DNA of 43,490 bases from an uncultured Prevotellaceae bacterium. GTDB lineage: Bacteria; Bacteroidota; Bacteroidia; Bacteroidales; Bacteroidaceae. Below the pieces are notes generated by a model. It was given only the letters and a program-made list of their open reading frames with translations, ran no database searches and was not told the origin of the DNA. This document shows, piece by piece, positions 1 to 9,526 of this stretch. Within the stretch, counting starts at the first letter, position 1, and every line of letters begins with the position of its first letter. Where the stretch lies: positions 1-43,490 of the forward strand of contig CACYQO010000020.1 of assembly GCA_902776545.1 (NCBI GenBank), written 5' to 3'. The position numbers were made by a program, and so were the translations under genes.

Positions 1-1
1 C

Positions 2-1558
2 CAGGCCATCGGCGGAGCACTCTGCATGGCGGGCGATGCCATCAGTGTGAAGCGGCTGGTGGATAAGCCACAGTCTGAGTTCTGGGGCTACCAGACGGAA
101 GGCAGCTTTGACATCAAGGACTGTTCCAGTGCCGCCCACCTCTATGGAAAGCAGATAGCATCGGGTGAGGCTTATACCGATGCGACCTACAAGCATACGC
201 TGGCTGACATCAAGAACCTTGCCGACTATGCATTTGCCTTCGGTATCAATGAACTGGTGGTCTGTGCCGTAGCATACCAACCATGGGTACGGGGGAAAGA
301 AGTGAATGAAAAGTTGAAGATAAGTACGGCGAACGGTCGTCAATACGTATTGAACCGCTTGAACACGCTATGGCCATTGAGCCGGCCGTTCTGGGACTAT
401 CAGGCCCGTTGCTCATGGATGTTGCGCCAGGGTAAGCCCGTAAGTGACTTCTGCCTGTACTTAGGCGACGATATTCCAACCCGTATTCTCGGACATAAGC
501 TGCCCGACTTCCCGCAGGGTTACGATTTCGATGCCTTCACCACCGATGCCCTGTTGCACCGTATGACCGTCAGGAATGGTCGTATCATGCTGCCCGATGG
601 TGTCAGCTACCGCATGATGATACTGCCACAAGATGGTCAGCTGACCGATGAAGCCCGTCATCAGATAGACCTGTTCAGCCGTCAGGGTATTCCCGTTTAC
701 GACCCACAGACAGACAGCCGTCCGTTGGCACAGGCCATCCAAGAGGCTGGACTCATCCCCGATGTCGACTGCTCATACCTGTTACCACCCGCCGCCCACC
801 TCTATTTCTGCCACCGCCGTACAGCCAATGAGGACATCTATTTCCTCAACAACCACAGCGATAAGGACATCACCGACTGCTTCCGATTCCGTACACATGC
901 CGCCTCGGCAGAACTTTGGAACCCCACGACGGGCGAAAAGATACCATTAGCCTTCACTTCTGAGGACGGTTGTACCGCCATCAACCTGACACTTCATGCG
1001 CGTGAATCTTATTTTATTGTGCTGAAGAACTCAGATGAAACATCAGCTCCTGTCGTTTCCCTTGCCTCTCATCCCGTTTCTCATACCACAATATCCTCTC
1101 CTTGGTCGGTAACCTTCGACCCGCAGATGGGTGGTCCCACGGAAGCCGTCTCCTTTCCCACGCTGATGGATTGGACGAAACATAGCGACCCAAGCATCAG
1201 GTATTACTCCAGAACGGCTGTTTATCAGAACACCTTTAAGCTGAAGAAAGACAAGAAAGCCACCTATCGCCTGAGTCTTCATCTACTGAATTCAGCTGCT
1301 GAGGTCATCGTCAACGGACAGTCGGCAGGTATCATCTGGTGTTCTCCCTGGAACATCGACATCACCGGACAGCTGAAACGTGGGAAGAATCGGATAGAGA
1401 TCCGCGTTGCCAATACGCTATGGAACCGCCTTGTGGGTGATGCACGACTGCCAGAGGCGGAGCGAGTGACGTGGCAGACCACACCGCTTGCCAAGTCCGA
1501 CGACCAGTTGATGCCATCGGGATTGACGGGCAAAGTGACTATCAAAGAATACAAATAA
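2..1558 (+). CDS. GH106-like alpha-L-rhamnosidase, 3' part
   Basis: The reading frame is open from the first bases of the window, so this is the C-terminal part (about 518 residues) of a longer enzyme. The ATG at 26 is internal and should not be taken as the start. An early segment containing EAYTDATYK and later NELVVCAVAYQPW resembles the catalytic barrel of family GH106 rhamnosidases, which remove terminal rhamnose from plant pectins. The middle is a barrel remainder plus linker. The last 150 residues, with a stretch around IIWCSPWNIDITGQL, look like the galactose-binding-type beta-sandwich that closes many such enzymes. No signal peptide can be judged because the N-terminus is outside. It lies upstream of other carbohydrate-active genes in the same direction. 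A GH2-like or generic sugar-binding hydrolase is the main alternative. Confidence 0.7.
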   Translation, partial: QAIGGALCMAGDAISVKRLVDKPQSEFWGYQTEGSFDIKDCSSAAHLYGKQIASGEAYTDATYKHTLADIKNLADYAFAFGINELVVCAVAYQPWVRGKEVNEKLKISTANGRQYVLNRLNTLWPLSRPFWDYQARCSWMLRQGKPVSDFCLYLGDDIPTRILGHKLPDFPQGYDFDAFTTDALLHRMTVRNGRIMLPDGVSYRMMILPQDGQLTDEARHQIDLFSRQGIPVYDPQTDSRPLAQAIQEAGLIPDVDCSYLLPPAAHLYFCHRRTANEDIYFLNNHSDKDITDCFRFRTHAASAELWNPTTGEKIPLAFTSEDGCTAINLTLHARESYFIVLKNSDETSAPVVSLASHPVSHTTISSPWSVTFDPQMGGPTEAVSFPTLMDWTKHSDPSIRYYSRTAVYQNTFKLKKDKKATYRLSLHLLNSAAEVIVNGQSAGIIWCSPWNIDITGQLKRGKNRIEIRVANTLWNRLVGDARLPEAERVTWQTTPLAKSDDQLMPSGLTGKVTIKEYK

Positions 1559-1678
1559 ATTCTTCACAGGCTTTTTGTCTTATATTCGGTAAATCTTGAT
1601 GTCCTCATCCCTTTAGTTCACCTTCAGCTTTCATTATTCCAGTTTTTCCTGTATTTTTGTTCGTTTCTTGTTAGTTTT

Positions 1679-1713
1679 TTTGTCGCCTTTTTGAAAATTT
1701 ATTATTATCTTTG
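1679..1713 (+). promoter_or_regulatory. Bacteroidetes-type promoter of the secreted-protein operon
   Basis: TTTG at 1679-1682 and TATCTTTG at 1706-1713 are 23 bases apart and match the Bacteroidetes -33/-7 pattern (TTTG, then TAnnTTTG). Transcription should begin near 1720, leaving a leader of about 60 bases before the ATG at 1781. The rest of the 222-base gap between the rhamnosidase and this site is A+T-rich, and I see no clear terminator hairpin in it. Confidence 0.65.
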
Positions 1714-1780
1714 CGACATAGTACCATGTGGGTCTATTTGATTACTAACCGAATACTAACATATCTATTAAAGTGGGCTT

Positions 1781-4700
1781 ATGAAAAAAAGTTTTGCTAC
1801 GACGTTGGCATGCTGCCTGATGGCCATTGCGCTGGTCATGCCAGCAGGGGCGTTAGGGCAGGAACCCGACGATGTGCTGTCGATAGGTTTTGTCGACAAG
1901 CATGGCGCTCCATTGCGAAAGGCGAGCACAACGTTGCCTGGACGAATTTTTCTCAATGGCACAGGTGTTTCCAAAAGCGTTACTGTCTCTACGGAGGGAC
2001 TGATGCAAGACGTGAAGGTCACGGCTTCGCCAGGACTCGAGGTGTCTCCGCAGGTGATAGCTGCTGATGCCGGAGAGGCTGTGCTGACCATTACCAACCA
2101 TTCTACGCTGAACCATCAGTCGGGACGTGTGATTCTGCGCTCAGGCGACATTCGTCTGCGAGTGAATGTTGAGGCCACCGGCACTCCCCTTCCCGTGAAG
2201 GACCTGTCCCAGGACCCTGTATATACCGGCGGTCAGGACTCCCGCATGACGTTCGAGGGCTTCAGCCCGGGGCCTGACGGGTTCACGCTCGAGCTTCGTG
2301 CCAGGACGGACGCCTCCTCCTCGCGCGTCGAGCCGTTCGGCTTGAGCGGCTCCGGCGTCGGCTTCAAGGGCTACGTAGGCTCCTCTGGCCTCGGTCTGCT
2401 GAACTCGCGCGGCGTGTTCGTGAGCGAGAAGGGGATGAGCAACCCGTCCAACGGCGGCACGTTCTACAACACCGACGGCCTGTACCACACGTACCGGTAT
2501 GCCGTGACCGGCGACGAGCGCGTGCTCGTGTACAGGGACGGCATCGCCATAGACACGATGCGCGTCGCGGACCTGGGCCTGCAGCCCGAGTGGAGCACGG
2601 GCAACGGCCCTGTCGTCCCTAACCTTATCCGTAACGGCGACTTCGAGGGCGAGTCGGACTACAACCCGTCGCGTGGCATCACCGACCGGATAGAGGGGTG
2701 GGACGTGTATCCCTACGACCAGTACAACAGCTACCAGAGCGTGTCCTCCGAGGAGCGCTCGAACGAGGTGGACCAGAACAACCACGTGCTTGAGATCCAC
2801 CGCTACATGTGGGAGGGCGGCTGGGCCGCCGCCGAGATCTCCCAGATCGTAGACGTTGCCCCCAACGAGGTCTACTCCTTCTCTTGCCTTGCGAAGGGCG
2901 GCATCCGCTCCAACGGCGAGCAGCTGGGCTCGATCCGCCTGCAGGACCTTCAGAACGACGGCTGGGGTGCGAGCGTGAGCGCGTTCAAGATAGACGACGT
3001 GAGGCTGACGGGCGTGTCTCGCACCCAGTCGCCGCTTGTTGGCTTCGACAACGATGGTGGCGACATCGCATACTTCAGCTTCGACGCGACGGGCGCCTAT
3101 GCCCCGGCATTCGCCCGGCTGACGGCCTCGGCTGACACGCTCCGCATAGACGGCACGGGCGGTACAAATACGTTCCTCGTCAGTTCCGAGAACCTGACGG
3201 GCGACATCTCGCTCACGGCGACGAGCGGCTTCAAGGTGAGTCCGGCCACCATAAAGGCCGGGGAGAAGGACGTAGCGGTGACGGTGACGAACCTCTCTAC
3301 GCTGGCGTTGACGACCGGCAAGGTGGTGCTCCGCTCTGGCGACAGGCGCGAGACGGTGCGCCTCATAGGGACGGGCACTCCCCTTCCCGTGAAGGACCTG
3401 TCCCAGGACCCTGTATATACCGGCGGCCAGGATGCCCGCATGACGTTCGAGGGCTTCAGTCCGGGGCCTGACGGGTTCACGCTCGAGCTTCGTGCCAGGA
3501 CGGACGCCTCCTCCTCGCGCGTCGAGCCCTTCGGCGTGAGCGGCTCCGGCGTCGGCTTCAAGGGGTACGTTGGCCCCTCTGGCCTCGGCCTGCTGAACTC
3601 TCGCGGCGTGTTCGTGAGCGAGAAGGGTATGAGCAACCCGTCCAACGGCGGCACGTTCTACAACACGGACGGCCTGTACCACACGTACCGGTATGCCGTG
3701 ACCGGCGACGAGCGCGTGTTCGTGTACAGGGACGGCATCGCCATAGACACGATGCGCGTTGCGGACCTGGGCCTCCAGCCGGAGTGGAGCACGGGCAACG
3801 GCCCTGTCGTCCCTAACCTTATAAGGAACGGCGACTTCGAGGGCGAGTCGGACTACAATCCGTCGCGTGGCATCACCGACCGCATAGAGGGCTGGGACGT
3901 CTATCCCTACGACCAGTACAACAGCTACCAGAGCGTGTCCTCCGAGGAGCGCTCGAACGAGGTAGACCAGAACAACCACGTGCTTGAGATCCACCGCTAC
4001 ATGTGGGAGGGCGGCTGGGCCGCCGCCGAGATCTCCCAGATCGTAGACGTTGCTCCTAACGAGGTCTACTCCTTCTCTTGCCTTGCGAAGGGCGGCATCC
4101 GCTCCAACGGCGAGCAGCTGGGCTCGATCCGCCTGCAGGACCTTCAGAACGACGGCAAGATAGACGACGTGAGGCTGACGGGCGTGTCGCGCACCCATGC
4201 GCCGCTTGTGGGCTTCGACAACGCGGGGGGCGACATCGCTTACTTCAGCTTCGACGCGACGGGCGCCTATGCCCCCGCCTTCGCCCGGCTGACGGCCTCT
4301 GCGGACACGCTCCGCATAGACGGCACGGGCGGTACGGGCACGTTTCTCGTCAGCTCCGAGAACCTGACGGGCGACATCTCGCTCACGGCGACACATGGCT
4401 TTGCCGTGAGCCCGACCATCATCAAGGCCGGGCAGAAGAACGTGACGGTGACCGTGACAAACTTAGCGACACTGAAGGAGCAGACAGGGCGCATCATTTT
4501 GCGCTCGGGCGACATGAGGACATACGTGAACCTCGTGGGCATGGGTACATCCCTGCCTGTGAAAGACCTGTCACAGAACCCGATATACAAGGGTAATGGT
4601 GACGAATATGTTGAGTTCAGGGACTTCGAACCCGGTGAGAACGGCTATTCCGTAGAGGTGAAGGCAAAGGTGGATGCTTTGAGCCGCTATCTGAAACCGT

Positions 4701-5860
4701 TTGCCACTACAGAACAGGGCGCGGGCTTCAAGAGCTATGTTACTCCGACAAGCATGGGCATGTATAACAGCAAGGGCGTGTTCGTGAGCGAGAAGGGGAT
4801 GAGCAACCCCGCCAACGGCGGCACCTTCTACAATACCGACGGCCTGTATCACACCTACCGCTATGCGGTGACGGGCGACAAGCGCGTATTCGTCTATCGC
4901 GACGGTCTGCCAATCGACACGATGCGCATTGCCGACCTGGCACTACAGCCGGAGTGGGCGGTGAAAACTGGACCTGTGGCACGAAACCTGATAAAGAACG
5001 GTGACTTCGAGGGCGAGTCCAACTACAACTCGTCGCGCGGCATCACCGACCGCATAGAGGGCTGGGATGTCTATCCCTACGACCAGTGGAACTCCACGCA
5101 GAGCATCTCACGCGAGGAACGCTCCAACGAGGTGGATCAGAACAACCACGTGTTGGAGGTACACCGCTACATGTGGGAAGACGGATGGGCCGCCGCAGAG
5201 ATCTCTCAGATTGTCGATGTGGCACCAAACGAGATCTATTCCTTCTCCTGTCTTGCTAAGGGCGGAATCCGTTCAAACGGCGACCAGCTCGGTTCCATCC
5301 GCATTCAGGACCTGCAGAACGACGGAAACAAGGTGACGATGACCGTGAACAGCGACTCGTACAAGACCTACGCAGCCGACTTCGAGTCACAAGCCACGAC
5401 GCAACAGGTGCGTGTGACGTTCATGCTGGAGCGTGCGGCATGGGGAGCGAGTGTGAGTGCTTTCAAGATCGACGATGTGAAGATGAAGGGATTCAGTCGT
5501 ATCTCCGACCAGAAGGTAGGCTTTGAGATGATGGATGCCGACGTGGAATACTTCACTTACGACACCACGGGAGCCTATGCCCCACAACTACCCGGACTTA
5601 ACATTTCTGAGATTTCAGATGCCATCAGGACAGCTCCCGACCAAACCGGTAGCATCAGAGTCAGAACGCGCGACGGACAGTTGCAGATAACAGGCATGGA
5701 ACCCCACTCGAGGGTGATGGTCTATTCCTCCGACGGTAGGCAGGTGGCAGTCTTGCCTGATGTGGCTGGCGACACGGGTATGGCACTGCCCGGCAGGGGT
5801 GTTTACATCATTGCCGTGATAAAAGATGACCGGAAGCAGGTGCTGAAGGCAAAGTATTAG
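1781..5860 (+). CDS. Giant secreted protein with three LamG/CBM-like modules and a sorting tail
   Basis: A 1359-residue exported protein. Residues 1-26 form a signal peptide (MKKS, then a hydrophobic run). Residues about 33-134 are a beta-sandwich with the pattern SPGLEV...TITNHSTL...GRVILRSGD. Three tandem modules follow (about 135-532, 533-922 and 923-1270). Each has a LamG-like part, a carbohydrate-binding jelly-roll-like part beginning NLIRNGDFEG, and, in the first two, another copy of the beta-sandwich. The last 70 residues, ending GVYIIAVIKDDRKQVLKAKY, resemble a type IX secretion sorting domain, so the protein is probably surface-displayed or released. No catalytic domain is visible; glycan binding or adhesion is inferred. 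It opens an operon with a GH43-like enzyme 38 bases downstream. Modules 1 and 2 are unusually G+C-rich and lack segments present in module 3. Confidence 0.8.
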   Translation: MKKSFATTLACCLMAIALVMPAGALGQEPDDVLSIGFVDKHGAPLRKASTTLPGRIFLNGTGVSKSVTVSTEGLMQDVKVTASPGLEVSPQVIAADAGEAVLTITNHSTLNHQSGRVILRSGDIRLRVNVEATGTPLPVKDLSQDPVYTGGQDSRMTFEGFSPGPDGFTLELRARTDASSSRVEPFGLSGSGVGFKGYVGSSGLGLLNSRGVFVSEKGMSNPSNGGTFYNTDGLYHTYRYAVTGDERVLVYRDGIAIDTMRVADLGLQPEWSTGNGPVVPNLIRNGDFEGESDYNPSRGITDRIEGWDVYPYDQYNSYQSVSSEERSNEVDQNNHVLEIHRYMWEGGWAAAEISQIVDVAPNEVYSFSCLAKGGIRSNGEQLGSIRLQDLQNDGWGASVSAFKIDDVRLTGVSRTQSPLVGFDNDGGDIAYFSFDATGAYAPAFARLTASADTLRIDGTGGTNTFLVSSENLTGDISLTATSGFKVSPATIKAGEKDVAVTVTNLSTLALTTGKVVLRSGDRRETVRLIGTGTPLPVKDLSQDPVYTGGQDARMTFEGFSPGPDGFTLELRARTDASSSRVEPFGVSGSGVGFKGYVGPSGLGLLNSRGVFVSEKGMSNPSNGGTFYNTDGLYHTYRYAVTGDERVFVYRDGIAIDTMRVADLGLQPEWSTGNGPVVPNLIRNGDFEGESDYNPSRGITDRIEGWDVYPYDQYNSYQSVSSEERSNEVDQNNHVLEIHRYMWEGGWAAAEISQIVDVAPNEVYSFSCLAKGGIRSNGEQLGSIRLQDLQNDGKIDDVRLTGVSRTHAPLVGFDNAGGDIAYFSFDATGAYAPAFARLTASADTLRIDGTGGTGTFLVSSENLTGDISLTATHGFAVSPTIIKAGQKNVTVTVTNLATLKEQTGRIILRSGDMRTYVNLVGMGTSLPVKDLSQNPIYKGNGDEYVEFRDFEPGENGYSVEVKAKVDALSRYLKPFATTEQGAGFKSYVTPTSMGMYNSKGVFVSEKGMSNPANGGTFYNTDGLYHTYRYAVTGDKRVFVYRDGLPIDTMRIADLALQPEWAVKTGPVARNLIKNGDFEGESNYNSSRGITDRIEGWDVYPYDQWNSTQSISREERSNEVDQNNHVLEVHRYMWEDGWAAAEISQIVDVAPNEIYSFSCLAKGGIRSNGDQLGSIRIQDLQNDGNKVTMTVNSDSYKTYAADFESQATTQQVRVTFMLERAAWGASVSAFKIDDVKMKGFSRISDQKVGFEMMDADVEYFTYDTTGAYAPQLPGLNISEISDAIRTAPDQTGSIRVRTRDGQLQITGMEPHSRVMVYSSDGRQVAVLPDVAGDTGMALPGRGVYIIAVIKDDRKQVLKAKY
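2183..3376 (+). repeat. Tandem module 1, 1194 bases, G+C-rich
   Basis: First of three in-frame coding repeats, 398 codons. It is nearly identical to module 2 in its first 320 residues, with about eight substitutions. A sampled 60-base line (2281-2340) has 42 G or C. Compared with module 3 it lacks 38 residues in the carbohydrate-binding-like part, the gap falling just before the codons at 2963-2986. Confidence 0.9.
3377..4546 (+). repeat. Tandem module 2, 1170 bases, G+C-rich
   Basis: Second in-frame coding repeat, 390 codons. It matches module 1 except for scattered substitutions and a further loss of 24 bases (eight codons, WGASVSAF) at the junction 4156/4157. The beta-sandwich at its 3' end, from about 4390, drifts back toward the composition of the flanking sequence. 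Confidence 0.9.
4547..5590 (+). repeat. Tandem module 3, ordinary composition, most complete
   Basis: Third coding repeat, clearly homologous but more diverged. A sampled 60-base line (4621-4680) has 32 G or C, close to the neighbouring genes. It keeps the 38-codon segment (5327-5440) missing from modules 1 and 2, so it probably represents the ancestral, structurally complete form. It leads into the C-terminal tail and has no trailing beta-sandwich copy. Confidence 0.85.
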
Positions 5861-5898
5861 TTGACAAAAGAGAGTTTCCTGATAATACGACGTTTTAT

Positions 5899-7554
5899 AT
5901 GAAACGTAGACTAAGCACTTTGATGATAACTCTGCTGATGTCGGTGGCTACGATGATGGCCGCCGGCATCAGCCCCGGCAGTTCATGGACCAGTGTGAAC
6001 GCCCATGGCGGCTGCGTGGTGTATCACGACGGTTACTACTACTGGTTTGGTGAATGCAGACAGACGAACAAGAGCAACGGTATCAGCTGCTACCGGTCGA
6101 AGGATTTGTATTCATGGACGGAGCAGGGCAAGGCCGTGACGCCCACCGGGACGATGACCGATGATAATGTAGACATCGCGAGTGGTCGGACACTGGAACG
6201 TCCGAAGGTATTCTACAACGAGAAAACCGGAAAGTGGGTGATGTGGATTCACTGGGAGAACGGCACCGACTATGGACAGGCAAAGGTGGCGGTATGTCAG
6301 GCCGATCAGGTGGGCGGTCCCTACAAGCTGGTGGACGTGTTCCGGCCGAACGGTCATGACTCACGCGACCAGACGGTGTTCGTGGATGACGACGGGGTAG
6401 CCTACCATGTGTATTCCACGGGCATGAACACCAACACGAACTGTTCGCCGCTGACCGACGACTACCTGCATGCGCAGGAGGTGGTGAACACACAGCTCCG
6501 AGGGCGTCGCTATGAAGCTGCCGCTCTGTTCAAGGTAGGCGAGACCTATTATGGTCTGTTCTCCGGCTGCACGGGATGGGACCCCAACCCAGGCCGGTTT
6601 ATGTGGACCCAGGACCTGATGGGCGACTGGGAGGCACCTGCCGACTTCCGTGCGAGCGACGGTTCGACAGGTATCAACTTCTGTACGGACAAGGGCAAGG
6701 ACAACACCTATCAGAGTCAGAGCAATTATGTCTTCAAGGTTCCCGGCAGGGACAAGGCGTTTATCTACATGGGCGACCGCTGGAACTCGGGGAATATCCA
6801 GAACTCGCGGCACGTGTGGCTGCCCCTGAGCGTGAGAAGCGGCTATCCTGCCGTGCGCTGGTGGGACGAATGGGATTTGTCGGTGTTCGACACGATGTAT
6901 CGTTACAAGCGCGTGAAGGAGATTATTGACGGCGACGAATACTACTTATTAGAGAAATACAGCGACAGAATCGTGTCTCGTCCGAAGACATCGCTGACGC
7001 TGGAGGACGACGGAGAGACGAACCTGTGTCTGGTGTTCCACAAGACGGAGCATCCATACATCTACAAAATAGAGATGAAGGGTAAGGGCACGTTCATGGA
7101 ATCGGTCTATGGCACGCTTCGCTGGCAGGCAGAGTCGGAGAGCGAGAACCAGCTGTGGCGGTTGGTGTTGCAGGAAGACGGCTACTATAGGATTGAGAAT
7201 GCCGGTGACGGCGTGTGTCTGTCGGTGTCCGGCAACTCGACGATTGCAGGCACGGCGCTGTTCCTGACGGAGAAAAGTACGACCATCCACCAGCATTTCG
7301 GTGTCTATTATGATTCCGAAGAACATGCCGACTACGTGGAGGCAGACATGTTCAGCAAGGCATACAGGACTGAAAACCGCGAGAAGATACGGGAACAGGA
7401 GGCTGCGGCGGGCATAGAAACGACCAGATGGGCTTGGAAGAGCATGGGGAAAACTGTGTTTGACCTGGGTGGAAGAAAGAGCGTAACACCGTTGCAGCAG
7501 CCCGGGTCAAAGAGACAGGTGCTGATTATTGACGGCAGAAAGGTAGTGAGATGA
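5899..7554 (+). CDS. Secreted GH43-like glycosidase with ricin-like C-terminal domain
   Basis: 551 residues with a signal peptide at about 1-22. Residues 30-300 show a five-bladed propeller start, VNAHGGCVVYHDGYYYWFGE, which resembles the GH43 branch that includes exo-beta-1,3-galactanases. In that branch the usual first catalytic aspartate is absent, and the start here likewise shows no DP motif. Residues about 350-470, with repeated aromatic and QLW-type motifs, look like a beta-trefoil (ricin-type) sugar-binding domain. The tail, ending in VLIIDGRKVVR, is a short type IX-like sorting signal. The gene lies 38 bases after the giant repeat protein and its stop overlaps the next start by four bases (ATGA), so translation is probably coupled. 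Substrate is inferred: galactan or arabinogalactan side chains are plausible, but arabinan or xylan cannot be excluded. Confidence 0.7.
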   Translation: MKRRLSTLMITLLMSVATMMAAGISPGSSWTSVNAHGGCVVYHDGYYYWFGECRQTNKSNGISCYRSKDLYSWTEQGKAVTPTGTMTDDNVDIASGRTLERPKVFYNEKTGKWVMWIHWENGTDYGQAKVAVCQADQVGGPYKLVDVFRPNGHDSRDQTVFVDDDGVAYHVYSTGMNTNTNCSPLTDDYLHAQEVVNTQLRGRRYEAAALFKVGETYYGLFSGCTGWDPNPGRFMWTQDLMGDWEAPADFRASDGSTGINFCTDKGKDNTYQSQSNYVFKVPGRDKAFIYMGDRWNSGNIQNSRHVWLPLSVRSGYPAVRWWDEWDLSVFDTMYRYKRVKEIIDGDEYYLLEKYSDRIVSRPKTSLTLEDDGETNLCLVFHKTEHPYIYKIEMKGKGTFMESVYGTLRWQAESESENQLWRLVLQEDGYYRIENAGDGVCLSVSGNSTIAGTALFLTEKSTTIHQHFGVYYDSEEHADYVEADMFSKAYRTENREKIREQEAAAGIETTRWAWKSMGKTVFDLGGRKSVTPLQQPGSKRQVLIIDGRKVVR

Positions 7555-9473
7555 AGAAACAACAGGGAAATCATAGCAAAGGACAGACAGGCAGAGACAA
7601 GGAAGGTAGTCTGGCAGGACGGATGGAAAAGTTTGTCCCGCTGCTGATGGCGGTCTGCTTTGTCGTGACAGGTTTTTGGCTACTCGTTGGCGAGCGCAAC
7701 CATTTCCTGCTTGAGACCGCCCTGCAGACACCCTTCCTGACAACCCGTGTGTTCACGGCAGACATGCTGTCGCAAATAGGAGGCGGCTTGTTCTGGGTGA
7801 GTTCGCTGTTACAGAGTTGTCTCGCACGGCCGTGGTTAGGAAGTCTGCTGCTGTTGGCGGTGCTGATGATGCTGTCCTTTGCCGTGAAGAGCGTTTTCCA
7901 TCTGAAAGGTGCCTGGGAAGGTGTGGCATGGCTTCCTTCCTGGATGCTGCTGCTGAACTATCTGCAACTGGGATACATTATCTATTTATTGAAGGTTCCT
8001 GCTGTGTCCTTCACACTGCCGGTAGGATTGCTTTTGGCAGTGGTACTGGCAGGAGGAGCCTATAAGACCGTTGGCGTTTTGACCGCATCAGGGTCACACC
8101 ATACAGGAAAAGGGATGATGAAGTCTTTCCTCTTAGTGCTGACGGCACTTGCAATGGTGGTGACGGTCGTGGCGGGGTATTGGCTGACAGGCTGCTATGT
8201 GTTGTTTGCCTGTCTGCTGTTTGCCGTGGGCTGCTTCGCCAGAATATGGCACGAACGGAGAAAGGGAAACGGTGGATCGCCTTGGCGGGGACTGATGGTA
8301 GCCGTGCTGACAGTGGTACTGGCAGTCGTCGTGCCGCCGATGATGTATCGGACAGGATGGTTCCACATGCGTGCCGACCAGATATATACCGCCGGACTGC
8401 CCGACTACCGCTGGGACTCGCCCGAACAGTCGCTGTTCTTCCCGATGCTGGCTGCCATGGTTGTGTTGGTGGTACTGGCTTTCTTCCGGAAGGATGGGAA
8501 GACTGACGACAGACAACGACATTCCGTCCTGTCGAGCCTTGTACCCGTATTGCTCTTCATAGGCGCTGGTGTTGTGACATGGGTGCAGACCTATCGTGAC
8601 AGCAATTTTACCGCCATTCTGGAGATGAAGCATGCCGCGGAGGAAGGGCAGTGGGAGGATGTGCTCAAGACGGCTCGTGAAAACGACGAGGAACCCACAC
8701 GGGCACAGGTGTGTCTGACGCGCCTGGCACTCTATAAACTCGGACGGATGGGTGATGAACTGTTCAGCTATCCCGAGGGGTCAGCGGGCTATCATGCACT
8801 CCGGCCCTACCACTATCTGCAGGTCATGGTGGGCAGGCTGCTCTATTACTATTATGGTAAGATTAACTTCGCTTACCGCTGGAGCATGGAAGACATGGTG
8901 GAATACGGCATGCGCCCCGACTACCTGCGGCTGATGCACCGTGTTGCCCTGCTGAACGAGGAAGAGGTGCTGGCGGAGAAATATGCGAATGCGTTGAGTC
9001 ACACGCTGTTCTACACAGGACAAGAAGGCCTGCCGGCTCCCAAGGAACTGCTGAACTATGGCAACGTGCTCGACGGCGATGCAGGTCTCATAGAGTTCTA
9101 TCTGCTCAACTCGTTTGCCCTGACGGATGGCGGGTCGAGGGAGATGGTGGAGCTGTCGATGATGCACAATCTGATTACGAAGAACCTGAATGCGTTCTGG
9201 CCGCGCTTCTTCAAGCTGCTGCCGACGTGGCAGGGCAAGATACCAAGACACTACCAGGAGGCTGCGCTCATGATAGCACAACTGCAGGGACACCCGGAAC
9301 TGCTGCAGAATGTGCCCATCGACGGCGATATACAGGCACGCTTCGAACGGCTCGTACAGGCTTCTGCCGAGCATGGTGACGACCAGAATTATAATCGCAC
9401 GATGCTCAAACCGGAGTTTGGCGACACCTACTGGTACTATTACTTCTTTGTGGAGGGATTGAAGACGACATAG
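7551..9473 (+). CDS. Polytopic membrane protein, probably DUF6057 family
   Basis: 640 residues. After a charged N-terminus there is a transmembrane helix at about 29-47, then further hydrophobic segments up to about residue 275 and another near 290-310 and 330-347, giving perhaps eight to ten helices. The C-terminal 280 residues are soluble, helical and TPR-like, with repeated LYKL, YYYGK and LLNEEEVLAEKYANAL stretches. The architecture fits the Bacteroidetes family I recall as DUF6057, which has no established function. It overlaps the GH43-like gene by four bases and is followed after 53 bases by a beta-propeller lipoprotein. The pairing with that type of lipoprotein may be conserved, but I cannot verify this. 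Confidence 0.55.
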   Translation: MKKQQGNHSKGQTGRDKEGSLAGRMEKFVPLLMAVCFVVTGFWLLVGERNHFLLETALQTPFLTTRVFTADMLSQIGGGLFWVSSLLQSCLARPWLGSLLLLAVLMMLSFAVKSVFHLKGAWEGVAWLPSWMLLLNYLQLGYIIYLLKVPAVSFTLPVGLLLAVVLAGGAYKTVGVLTASGSHHTGKGMMKSFLLVLTALAMVVTVVAGYWLTGCYVLFACLLFAVGCFARIWHERRKGNGGSPWRGLMVAVLTVVLAVVVPPMMYRTGWFHMRADQIYTAGLPDYRWDSPEQSLFFPMLAAMVVLVVLAFFRKDGKTDDRQRHSVLSSLVPVLLFIGAGVVTWVQTYRDSNFTAILEMKHAAEEGQWEDVLKTARENDEEPTRAQVCLTRLALYKLGRMGDELFSYPEGSAGYHALRPYHYLQVMVGRLLYYYYGKINFAYRWSMEDMVEYGMRPDYLRLMHRVALLNEEEVLAEKYANALSHTLFYTGQEGLPAPKELLNYGNVLDGDAGLIEFYLLNSFALTDGGSREMVELSMMHNLITKNLNAFWPRFFKLLPTWQGKIPRHYQEAALMIAQLQGHPELLQNVPIDGDIQARFERLVQASAEHGDDQNYNRTMLKPEFGDTYWYYYFFVEGLKTT

Positions 9474-9526
9474 CCTCCCGGCTGAACTCTTCAGAAGGGG
9501 AGGGAGGAGTTGCAAAATATAAAATA

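Noticed and set aside
2141-4396. A 751-codon open frame on the minus strand opposite the giant repeat protein
   Set aside because: It spans exactly the G+C-rich modules and has arginine-, alanine- and valine-rich, repeat-mirroring content. High G+C in the real plus-strand codons removes stops from the opposite frame, so this is a shadow.
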